Below, piece by piece: positions 1 to 6,251 of a stretch of DNA of 6,263 nt. Made by a program: the position numbers and the translations under genes. How positions within the stretch are numbered: the first letter of the stretch is position 1; each line of letters begins with the position of its first letter. The DNA comes from Intrasporangium_A sp039812505 (GTDB lineage: Bacteria > Actinomycetota > Actinomycetes > Actinomycetales > Dermatophilaceae): positions 1 to 6,263 of the forward strand of contig NZ_JBDIAQ010000179.1 in the NCBI RefSeq assembly GCF_039812505.1, given 5' to 3'. The notes under the pieces are model-generated. The model made no database searches, was not told the origin of the DNA, and worked only from the letters and a program-made list of their open reading frames with translations.

Positions 1-536
1 TTGCCGTTCTCGGTCGGCACGTCGATCAGGGTGATCGTGCCGGGAACCTGCGGCTCCAGGGTGTCGTAGCGGGTCCCGATCGGGGTGAACTCGACGACGA
101 CAGTGATGCCCGCCGCGACCGCCTGCTCGATCGCCGGGATGACGGCGGTGCCGTCGTTGGCCTGCACGATGAAGACCTTGTACCGGCCCGAGGTCACCGC
201 GTCCTGGATCTGGCTCGCCTGCTTCTGCGCGTCGAAGTTCGGGTCGAAGAACTCGGCGGTCGCGTTGTGGTCCTTGGCGTAGCCCTCGATCCCGGCCCAG
301 GTGGCCTGGGCGAAGGAGTTGGCGCGGGCGAAACCGAAGAAGGCGATCGCCAGCTTCTTCGACTCGTCGACCTTGACCACGGAGTCCGGGCCGGTGACCG
401 GGTCGGCCGTGGCGGTACCGCCCGCCGTCGCTGCCGGAGGGGCGGTGGAGGTGGACGGGCCCACCGAGCAGGCCGCGGTGAGCAGGACTGCCGCGGCCAG
501 AGCGGTCACGGGCAGGCGGGGAAACGTAGGCTGCAT
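1..536 (-). CDS. Sugar-type ABC importer substrate-binding lipoprotein (N-terminal part, cut by window edge)
   Basis: This would be the extracellular, membrane-anchored receptor of an ABC importer. It captures a small solute and hands it to a permease/ATPase pair that is not in the window. Reading from the ATG at 536-534 gives 178 complete codons, open through the left edge. Residues 1-23 form a lipoprotein signal peptide: a basic Arg7, a hydrophobic Ala/Leu/Val stretch, then a T-A-A-C lipobox with Cys23 as the lipidated residue. Residues 24-55 are a Thr/Ala/Pro/Gly-rich linker. From about residue 61 the sequence looks like a periplasmic binding protein type 1 fold: strand KKLAIAFFGF, then NSFAQATWAGIEGYAK, FFDPNFDAQKQASQIQDAV, YKVFIVQANDGTAVIPAI and GITVVVEF. 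This is the pattern of RbsB-like sugar-binding proteins. Full-length relatives are usually 320-400 aa, so roughly half is missing. It is transcribed divergently from the hydantoinase operon, which suggests but does not prove a shared substrate. Class members also bind non-sugar solutes, so the ligand is unknown. Confidence 0.9.
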   Translation of the reverse strand, partial: MQPTFPRLPVTALAAAVLLTAACSVGPSTSTAPPAATAGGTATADPVTGPDSVVKVDESKKLAIAFFGFARANSFAQATWAGIEGYAKDHNATAEFFDPNFDAQKQASQIQDAVTSGRYKVFIVQANDGTAVIPAIEQAVAAGITVVVEFTPIGTRYDTLEPQVPGTITLIDVPTENG

Positions 537-542
537 CTCGGG

Positions 543-547
543 CCTCC
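543..547 (-). promoter_or_regulatory. Ribosome-binding site of the substrate-binding lipoprotein
   Basis: On the minus strand a perfect GGAGG lies six bases before the ATG at 536-534. It supports that start, and the signal peptide begins immediately after it. Confidence 0.8.
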
Positions 548-682
548 GGTGAGGGGTCGTTGTACCAGAGCGGGCACGCTTCCGGTGCGCCCGAAAGTAC
601 GGGTGTGCCGATCAAGGCCCGTATGCACCAAGCACACGCGGCCCTGCCACTCCTGTGCGCTCAGACCAGTCGCTGTTCGGGC

Positions 683-711
683 GTGTCGCACACACTCCTG
701 CCTGTGTCACA
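683..711. promoter_or_regulatory. Candidate operator pair (GT-N3-AC inverted repeats)
   Basis: Two short inverted repeats stand 19 bases apart centre to centre: GTGTCGCACAC at 683-693 and TGTGTCACA at 703-711. Each has a GT-N3-AC core (685-691 and 705-710 plus flank), the core shared by many GntR/FadR-type operators. They lie 67-95 bases before the hyuA-like start codon, where a regulator could reach promoters in both directions. No regulator gene is in the window, so the factor is a guess. Confidence 0.35.
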
Positions 712-766
712 ACGACGCGACGCGTGTACCTGCTCGCTGACCGGCGACGCACGCCAACTCATCTCC

Positions 767-771
767 GGAGG
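767..771 (+). promoter_or_regulatory. Ribosome-binding site that fixes the HyuA-like start
   Basis: A perfect GGAGG ends six bases before the ATG at 778. The in-frame ATG at 772 directly abuts this motif and would have no spacing, and the frame open back to 655 lacks a comparable site. The start at 778 is therefore preferred. Confidence 0.8.
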
Positions 772-777
772 ATGCGC

Positions 778-2829
778 ATGGACCGCACAACCCGCGTGGC
801 CGTCGATGTCGGCGGAACGTTCACCGATGTCGTCAGGCTCACCCCGACCAGCGGAGAGCTCGTCTTCGACAAGGTGCCAACGACACCGGAGGCGCCGACG
901 ACCGGTGTCTTCGCGGCGTTCGACAAGGTCGGTGCCAGCATCGACGAGGTCGTCATGTTCACCCATGGCACGACGTTGGGTCTCAACGCGCTGCTCACCC
1001 GCACCGGGGCCCACACGGCCGTCATCGGCACCCGCGGCTTCCGCGATGTGTACCTGCTCGGGCGGACCGACCGGAGAGTCAACTACGACATCACCTACCG
1101 CAAACCCCCGGCCCTGCTCGAACGCTACGACACCTTCGAGGTAACCGAGCGCAGCCGCTTCGACGGGAGCGTGCACACACCCTTCGACGCCCAGGACGCC
1201 ACCCGGGTCGCGAAGCAGATCGCCGCACACGGCTACCAAGCCGTCGCCGTCGCGTTCCTGCACGCGTACGCGAACCCCGAGCACGAGCAGCTGATGCGTG
1301 ACATCCTGCTCGAGCACGCCCCGGGTGTGGCGGTGACCCTCTCACACGAGCTGTCCCGCGAGTACCGGGAGTACGAGCGCACCAGCACCGCCGTGCTCGA
1401 CGCGTACATCAAGCCCCTTGTGGGTACCTACCTCAAGACCCTCGAGCAGCGCCTCGAGAGCCAGGGCTTCGGCGGCAAGTTCCTCATGACCCGATCGGGC
1501 GGCGGAGCGATGACCGCCCGGGCCGCCCGGGAACAGCCCGTCTCCCTCGTCCTGTCCGGCCCGGCCGGCGGCGTCATCGGGGCGGTGGCCTTCGCCCGGC
1601 TCATCGAGGAGCCCAACCTCATCACGATCGATATGGGCGGCACGAGTCTGGACGCCTCCCTGGTGCTCGACCACGAGCCGGTCCTCTACCAAGGGGCCGA
1701 GTTCGAGTCGCTGCCCATCAACATGCCCTCGCTGTACATCCACACGATCGGTGCCGGCGGCGGCTCGATCGCCTGGCTCGATGACGCCGGGGCCTTGCAG
1801 GTCGGGCCGCAGAGCGCCGGCGCGTCACCGGGCCCGGCCTCCTACGGGCAGGGCGGCACCCAGCCCACCTTCACCGACGCCGCCGTCGCGCTCGGATACC
1901 TCGGGTCGGACACCGCCCTCGGTGGCACCCTGACACTGGACGCCGCCCTGGCCGAGCAGGCCCTCGCCCCCATGGCGGAGACTCTGGGGCTGTCGACCCA
2001 CGCGCTGGCACGAGGCATCACGCAGATCTCGAACACGAAGATCATGGGCGCGGTACGGGCGATCACCGTCGACCTCGGCCGCGACCCGAAGGACTTCGCG
2101 TTGCTCTCACTCGGCGGCGCCGGCGGCCTCGTGGCCGTCGACGTCGCCCGCGAGCTGGACATCCCCACCGTCATCGTCCCGCCCGGCCAGGGCGCCTTCT
2201 GCGCCTTCGGCATGCTCATGGCCGACGTCCAGCACGACTTCGCCAGGACCAACGTCATGCCGCTGGCCGAGCTCACCCCGCAGGTGACCAGCCGCGCCTA
2301 CACCGACATGGAGCAGCAGGCCCGCGAGCGGCTCGCAGACGAGGGGTTCGCCCCCGGGTCGAGCCGGCTCGTGCGCACCCTCGATGTCCGCTATGCCGGC
2401 CAGGAACACTCGGTGACGATCCCGTTCCCCGACGATCCGGACCCCATCCCCACGATCGAGGCGACCTTCGCCGAGGTGCACGAGCGGCAGTACGGCCATG
2501 TCATGCCGGACCCGCTCGAGGTGACCACCCTGCGCCTGCAGGGCATCGGCCGGGTCGACAAGCCGAGACTGCCCGAGATGCCCCGTCGCGCCGGCGGCAA
2601 GCCCGAACCGGCCGGCGTCAGGACGGTCTACGTCACCGAGGACGAGCCCAAGGCCCAGTACGCCCTCTACATCCGCGAGGGCCTGCTGGCCGGCGACGTC
2701 ATCACCGGCCCTGCCGTCGTCGCCGAGCACACCGCGACCTCCGTCATCCACGCCGGTGACCGGCTCGAGGTCGGCGCCCACGGCGAACTGATCATCCATC
2801 TGGGCAAGACCGAGGAGAGCCACTCATGA
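778..2829 (+). CDS. hyuA: HyuA-type hydantoinase/oxoprolinase ATP-binding subunit
   Basis: Cytoplasmic ATP-dependent subunit, 683 aa, a normal length for stand-alone members. In the family (N-methylhydantoinase, 5-oxoprolinase, caprolactamase, acetophenone carboxylase) this subunit phosphorylates or activates a cyclic amide or carbonyl substrate that is processed jointly with HyuB. The N-terminal hydantoinase/oxoprolinase domain (about residues 5-180) begins with the phosphate-binding motif DVGGTFTD at 10-17 and has HGTT at 63-66. The central hydantoinase A domain (about 200-490) has SGPAGG at 260-265, DMGGTS at 285-290, GAGGGS at 325-330, a GP-x-SAG-x2-PGP-x2-YG segment at 343-357 and GGAGG at 446-450. 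These are the expected nucleotide-fold loops, so the ATPase site looks intact. A C-terminal region with VRYAGQEHSVTIPF at 537-550 follows. The start is ATG 778. The stop overlaps the HyuB start as ATGA, so the two should be made together. There is no carboxylase small subunit nearby, which argues against acetone carboxylase. The exact substrate cannot be read from the sequence. Confidence 0.93.
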   Translation: MDRTTRVAVDVGGTFTDVVRLTPTSGELVFDKVPTTPEAPTTGVFAAFDKVGASIDEVVMFTHGTTLGLNALLTRTGAHTAVIGTRGFRDVYLLGRTDRRVNYDITYRKPPALLERYDTFEVTERSRFDGSVHTPFDAQDATRVAKQIAAHGYQAVAVAFLHAYANPEHEQLMRDILLEHAPGVAVTLSHELSREYREYERTSTAVLDAYIKPLVGTYLKTLEQRLESQGFGGKFLMTRSGGGAMTARAAREQPVSLVLSGPAGGVIGAVAFARLIEEPNLITIDMGGTSLDASLVLDHEPVLYQGAEFESLPINMPSLYIHTIGAGGGSIAWLDDAGALQVGPQSAGASPGPASYGQGGTQPTFTDAAVALGYLGSDTALGGTLTLDAALAEQALAPMAETLGLSTHALARGITQISNTKIMGAVRAITVDLGRDPKDFALLSLGGAGGLVAVDVARELDIPTVIVPPGQGAFCAFGMLMADVQHDFARTNVMPLAELTPQVTSRAYTDMEQQARERLADEGFAPGSSRLVRTLDVRYAGQEHSVTIPFPDDPDPIPTIEATFAEVHERQYGHVMPDPLEVTTLRLQGIGRVDKPRLPEMPRRAGGKPEPAGVRTVYVTEDEPKAQYALYIREGLLAGDVITGPAVVAEHTATSVIHAGDRLEVGAHGELIIHLGKTEESHS

Positions 2830-4541
2830 GCGACGCCATCACCACCGAGATCATCCGGCACGGCCTGCTTGCCGCGGCCGAGGAGATGGCCCGCAACCTG
2901 TGCCGCACCGCCTACAACACGGTCGTCTACGAGATCCACGACTACGGCATCGGCATCCACGACGCGCACGGGGACGTCATCGCCGACGCGCCAGGAATCG
3001 CCATCTTCACAAGGGCCAACGACCACGGCATCAAGAAGTCGGTCGAGTTCCTCGGGACCGAGGCGTTCAAGCCCGGGGACATCTTCATCCTCAACTACCC
3101 TTACTGGGCCTCCGCGCACACCCTCGACCCCTTGGTCTTCGCGCCGATCCACCACGAGGGGGACCTGATCGGGTTCACCTCTTGCCGCATCCACGTGCTC
3201 GACCTGAAGCAGAAGGACCCCGGCTACGTCCTCGACTCGACCGACATGTACCAGGAGGGGCTCTTCTTCCCCGCCTCGAAGCTGTACCGCGAGGGTTCCC
3301 CCAACGACGACATCTTCAACGTCATCCGCTACAACAGCCGCATGCCCGAGCGCACCATCGGCGACATCCAGGCCCAGGTCTCCGCCTGTATTACCGGAGT
3401 CCGCCGGACCCAGGCCATCGCCGCGAAGTACGGGCCCGACACCCTTGCCGCGGCAATGGCCGCGATCAACGACCACGGTGACCGGCTCGCCCGGATCGGG
3501 TTGGCCAAGCTGCCCAACGGAACCTGGAGCGCCCACGACTTCGTCGACAACGATGGCGTCGACCTGGACCGGCTCATCAAGATGAACGTCACCGTGACCA
3601 TCACCGACGAGGAGATGGTCATCGACTGGACCGGCAGCGAGAAGGACGTCCGCGGTCCGATCAACTGTCCCCTCGGGCTGACCGAGGCGCTCTCGAGCCT
3701 GATCTTCAAGGCACTCACCACACCGGAGACCCCCGTCGTGGCCGGCAACTTCCGCGCGCTGCGCCTGATCACCGAGCCGGGCTCGGTCATGCACGCCGAG
3801 CCGCCCATGCCGACCTTCACGCTGTGGACCGGCCTGATCGCCGGCGAGGTCGTCCTCAAGGCACTGGCCGAGGGGATGCCCGACCTGGTTCCTGCCGCCT
3901 CCGGCGGTGATGTCTGCTCGATGATGGGGCTCGGGGTCAACCCGCGTAACGGCGAGCAGTGGCTTGAGGCGACCAACGAGGCGGTCGGGTTCGGTGGGCA
4001 CGCCGGCGGCGACGGCGAGGACGGGATCATGCACCTGTCCGAGCCGGGCTGCCGCAACAACCCCGTCGAGGTCCTCGAGACGAAGTCGCCGATGTTCATC
4101 GAGTCCTACGGGTACCGCACCGACAGCGGCGGGCCCGGCCGCCACCGCGGCGGCGTCGGTGTCGGGCGGACCTACCGGTTCCTGGCCCCGTCCAAGGGAA
4201 TCTGCCTGGTCTACAAGACGAAGACGAAGCCGTGGCCGATCGGGGAGGGCCTCGAGGGTGACAACAACCACGTCATCCTCAACCCGGGCACCGACCGAGA
4301 GATCGTGCAGGGCGGCAGCTACAACCACCTGCAGACCGGCGACGTGCTCGTCAACAACACCGGCGGCGGCGGCGGCTACGGCCACCCCTTCGACCGTGAC
4401 CCGGAGCGGGTCGCCCGTGACGTGCACAACGGCTTCGTCAGCCCCGAGGCCGCCGCGGCTGAGTACGGCGTGGCCGTCGATCCCGTGACCTTCACGGTCG
4501 ATGCGGCCAGCACCGCGCAGCTGCGCGCGACCCGGGCGTGA
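2826..4541 (+). CDS. hyuB: HyuB-type hydantoinase/oxoprolinase subunit
   Basis: Cytoplasmic partner of the HyuA-like protein, 571 aa, spanning a complete hydantoinase B domain. Family hallmarks in order: the acidic YEIHDYGIGIHDAHG segment at 35-49, GDIFILNYPY at 84-93, AHTLD at 97-101, IHVLD at 122-126, DMYQEGLFFPASKLYREG at 140-157, RGPIN at 276-280, the EVLETKSPMF segment at 415-424, RTDSGGPGRHRGGVG at 431-445, and the C-terminal GGGGGYGHPFDRDPERV at 513-529 leading to DVHNGFVSPEAA. By position in the family pattern, Asp39, His98, His123 and Asp126 are candidate metal ligands (inference). One change stands out: the usual N-D-P-Y motif reads N-Y-P-Y at 90-93, and the glycines normally following it are W-A-S. 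GAGGAG at 2812-2817 sits eight bases before the ATG, which overlaps the upstream stop by four bases. The two subunits probably form one heteromeric enzyme. Lactam, hydantoin, oxoproline and carboxylase substrates are all possible. Confidence 0.93.
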   Translation: MSDAITTEIIRHGLLAAAEEMARNLCRTAYNTVVYEIHDYGIGIHDAHGDVIADAPGIAIFTRANDHGIKKSVEFLGTEAFKPGDIFILNYPYWASAHTLDPLVFAPIHHEGDLIGFTSCRIHVLDLKQKDPGYVLDSTDMYQEGLFFPASKLYREGSPNDDIFNVIRYNSRMPERTIGDIQAQVSACITGVRRTQAIAAKYGPDTLAAAMAAINDHGDRLARIGLAKLPNGTWSAHDFVDNDGVDLDRLIKMNVTVTITDEEMVIDWTGSEKDVRGPINCPLGLTEALSSLIFKALTTPETPVVAGNFRALRLITEPGSVMHAEPPMPTFTLWTGLIAGEVVLKALAEGMPDLVPAASGGDVCSMMGLGVNPRNGEQWLEATNEAVGFGGHAGGDGEDGIMHLSEPGCRNNPVEVLETKSPMFIESYGYRTDSGGPGRHRGGVGVGRTYRFLAPSKGICLVYKTKTKPWPIGEGLEGDNNHVILNPGTDREIVQGGSYNHLQTGDVLVNNTGGGGGYGHPFDRDPERVARDVHNGFVSPEAAAAEYGVAVDPVTFTVDAASTAQLRATRA

Positions 4542-5767
4542 TCAGCCAGTCCGCCGGCTTGGCGATCGTCAACGTCGGTGTCTTCGACGGTGAGTCGCCC
4601 GACCTGACCGATGGGCCTGTCGTCATCCGGGGTGGGCGCATCGAGAGCATCGGTGCGCCCGCCCCGTCGGGGGACGAGGTCCTCGACGCTGGTGGGGGCA
4701 CCGTGCTGCCCGGGCTGATCGATGCGCACTTTCACGCCTATGGGATCAGCCTCGACATGTTCGACATGGAGGCCAACCACCTCAGCTACGTCGCGATCGT
4801 CGCGGCAATGCGGCTGCGCAGTGCCCTGCGTCGAGGGTTCACAACGATCCGTGACGTCGCCGGTGGTGACGCTGGCATCGCGCGTGCCATCCAAGAAGGC
4901 CATGTCCAGTCCCCCCGGTACCTGTTCACCGGTGCGGCGCTCAGCCAGACAGGCGGGCACGGTGACGGCCGGCCACAGCACTGGGAGGTATGCCCGTGCC
5001 ACGGACACGCCGTGCAGGTAGTGGACGGTGTCGACCCGCTGCGGGTCGCGGTGCGAGAGCGCTTCCGACAGGGCGCCCACGCGATCAAGATCATGACCTC
5101 CGGTGGAGTGGTCTCGCTCACCGATCCGATCCGAACCCCGCAGTACTCGCCCGAAGAGATCCGCGTGGTCACCGACGAAGCAACCCGCCGAGGCAGCTAC
5201 GTCGCAGCACACGCCTACTCACCCGAGGCGATAGTCCACTCCGTGCGCAACGGTGTGCGATCCATCGAACACGGCAACCTGCTCGACCTCGAATCCGCAT
5301 CCGCGATGGCCGAACACCACGCGTTCCTCGTGCCGACCCTGGCCTGCTACGACGCGATGGACCGTCGCGGCCAGGACCTCGGCATGAAGAAGATCTCGCG
5401 CGAGAAGAACCGGGAGGTCCTCGACGCCGGCCGAGACGCCATCGAGACCGCGGTCGCCGCAGGTGCCCCGGTCGGCTTCGGCACCGACCTGATGGGTGTG
5501 CTCGAGGCCGAGCAGCTCAACGGGCTACGGCTCCAAGCCGAAGTGACCGGCACGCTGGAGCTGCTGCGCTCGGCAACATCACGCAACGCGGACCTGATCA
5601 GCCGGCCTGATCTGGGCCGCATCCGCGTCGGCGGGATCGCCGACCTGCTGATCCTGCAAGGGAACCCGTTTGAGAACAGCGAGTGTCTCTGGTCCCCGCA
5701 CACCGAGCGTGTCGTCATACAGAACGGGCGAGTCGTCCACCATGGACCCGCACCCGAGGCCGACTGA
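4538..5767 (+). CDS. Metal-dependent amidohydrolase (imidazolonepropionase/prolidase-like group)
   Basis: A 409-aa hydrolase with the amidohydrolase TIM-barrel layout. Members cleave amide, peptide, carbamoyl or urea bonds using one or two metal ions. An N-terminal beta-sandwich part (about 8-55) is followed by VLPGLIDAHFH at 56-66 with ligands His64 and His66. Next come RDVAGG at 105-110, SQTGGHGDGRP at 136-146, IKIMTSGGV at 183-191 with Lys184 as the likely metal-bridging lysine, VAAHAYSPEAI with His225, GVRSIEHG with His245, and GFGTD at 313-317 with Asp317. The C-terminal GRIRVGGIADLLIL part closes the sandwich. All expected ligands are present, so it should be active. The start is GTG 4538, overlapping the HyuB stop as GTGA. 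No Shine-Dalgarno sequence is visible before it, so translation is probably coupled to hyuB. The motif set recalls Xaa-Pro dipeptidases, acyl-lysine/arginine carboxypeptidases and phenylurea/molinate hydrolases of the COG1228 group. It is not a standard dihydropyrimidinase or N-carbamoylase. A role after HyuAB ring opening is inferred from the operon. Confidence 0.9.
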   Translation: MISQSAGLAIVNVGVFDGESPDLTDGPVVIRGGRIESIGAPAPSGDEVLDAGGGTVLPGLIDAHFHAYGISLDMFDMEANHLSYVAIVAAMRLRSALRRGFTTIRDVAGGDAGIARAIQEGHVQSPRYLFTGAALSQTGGHGDGRPQHWEVCPCHGHAVQVVDGVDPLRVAVRERFRQGAHAIKIMTSGGVVSLTDPIRTPQYSPEEIRVVTDEATRRGSYVAAHAYSPEAIVHSVRNGVRSIEHGNLLDLESASAMAEHHAFLVPTLACYDAMDRRGQDLGMKKISREKNREVLDAGRDAIETAVAAGAPVGFGTDLMGVLEAEQLNGLRLQAEVTGTLELLRSATSRNADLISRPDLGRIRVGGIADLLILQGNPFENSECLWSPHTERVVIQNGRVVHHGPAPEAD

Positions 5768-5800
5768 GCCGATTCTTGCGCGCACCCGGTCCGCCGTCGT

Positions 5801-5813
5801 GGGGCGCGGCCCC
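5801..5813 (+). terminator. Possible weak terminator hairpin after the operon
   Basis: GGGGC-GCG-GCCCC forms a five-pair all-GC stem 34 bases after the amidohydrolase stop. No T-run follows. GCCCC at 5809-5813 could instead pair with GGGGC at 5828-5832. Position favours a role in ending the operon transcript, but the missing U-tract keeps this tentative. Confidence 0.3.
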
Positions 5814-6023
5814 GCCTCACCGTCCCCGGGGCTGCCCACAGATGTCCGTTCGACACCAGCGTCCTAGCGCGGCGGTTGTGCTGTCGGCGCTTAGCCGACC
5901 ACGAGGGTGAGGCTGTCCGTGACGCGCAGACGGGCCGCTCAACCGCCTCGGCTTCGACTACCCAGCGGAGGGGCACCCGGGTGGCCCACACCATAGACCG
6001 TCCACGGTGGATGCCATGCTAGG

Positions 6024-6046
6024 CGGCCGGCTAGTCGGGCCGGCCG
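6024..6046. terminator. Strong GC hairpin, candidate terminator
   Basis: CGGCCGGC at 6024-6031 and GCCGGCCG at 6039-6046 are perfect 8-base inverted arms around a 7-base loop. AAGGGGGAA follows on the plus strand, so there is no U-tract. U-less GC hairpins are often proposed as terminators in actinobacteria, but an operator or a simple structural role is equally possible. Confidence 0.4.
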
Positions 6047-6067
6047 AAGGGGGAATCGTCCGTTGCT

Positions 6068-6086
6068 CTCGTCCGTCGAGGACGAG
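6068..6086. repeat. Second perfect inverted repeat beside the GC hairpin
   Basis: CTCGTCC at 6068-6074 and GGACGAG at 6080-6086 are perfect 7-base arms around the five-base loop GTCGA. It lies 21 bases after the previous hairpin, so the pair could act as a tandem stem-loop in RNA from either strand. Confidence 0.5.
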
Positions 6087-6212
6087 CCTCGCGGAGCGTC
6101 GGGCACGCCCGATTCTAGTCGGCGGGTAAAGACGCTCCCCGGTTCGTCTGCGGGATCGGCGTCGGGATGGTCGGGGACGGATCGGGCGGCGTCGTAGCCT
6201 CTTGCGCCTGCG

Positions 6213-6251
6213 AGACCTGGTGTGTCACACCGATAGGTCTGGACGGACCTA
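6213..6251. repeat. Nested inverted repeats with mutually exclusive pairings
   Basis: AGACCT at 6213-6218 pairs with AGGTCT at 6235-6240 and encloses the perfect palindrome GGTGTG-T-CACACC (6219-6231), with GAT left as a bulge. The same AGGTC at 6235-6239, extended to TAGGTC at 6234-6239, can instead pair with GACCTA at 6246-6251 around a six-base loop. The unit ends two bases before an ATG at 6253. It could be an operator, a switchable leader structure or the outer end of a mobile element. The window is too short on the right to decide. Confidence 0.5.

Larger units (their letters stand above)
537..777. promoter_or_regulatory. Divergent intergenic promoter/operator region
   Basis: This 241-base gap separates the two divergent start codons and must hold the promoters for both directions. 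I could not identify convincing -35/-10 pairs. The best plus-strand guess is CTGTGT, 17 bases, then TGTACC ending near 729, which is weak. The region is rich in GTG/CAC inverted repeats: GTGTGC at 603-608 facing GCACAC at 632-637, GTGT-CGC-ACAC at 683-693, and TGTG-T-CACA at 703-711. A small hairpin GCAC-N7-GTGC lies at 574-588. No gene is supported inside it. Open frames crossing it have no good ribosome-binding site or recognisable product. Confidence 0.7.

Noticed and set aside
85..552. Plus-strand open frames across the left end
   Set aside because: They are antisense to a minus-strand lipoprotein with a clear signal peptide, lipobox and binding-protein fold, and their products are unrecognisable.
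655..777. N-terminal extension of the HyuA-like protein by 41 residues to an ATG at 655
   Set aside because: The extension is Arg/Thr-rich, resembles no family N-terminus and lacks a ribosome-binding site. The family motif DVGGTFTD normally lies about ten residues from the start, and ATG 778 has a well-spaced GGAGG.
2667..4427. Long minus-strand open frame (586 codons) opposite hyuB
   Set aside because: Its product is a low-complexity Val/Asp/Gly/Arg-rich sequence with no domain, typical of the antisense of a GC-rich gene. HyuB on the plus strand is full of conserved motifs.
778..4541. Acetone or acetophenone carboxylase
   Set aside because: Those enzymes share the HyuA/HyuB folds but need additional small subunits encoded alongside. 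None is present, and the third gene is an amidohydrolase.
5824..5831. CCCCGGGG palindrome
   Set aside because: Too short and too likely in GC-rich DNA to call a regulatory site. It can only contribute to alternative pairing with the 5801-5813 hairpin.
5347..5994. Minus-strand open frame covering the operon end and part of the gap
   Set aside because: Most of it is antisense to the conserved C-terminal half of the amidohydrolase. The product is Arg/Ser/Pro-rich with no recognisable family.
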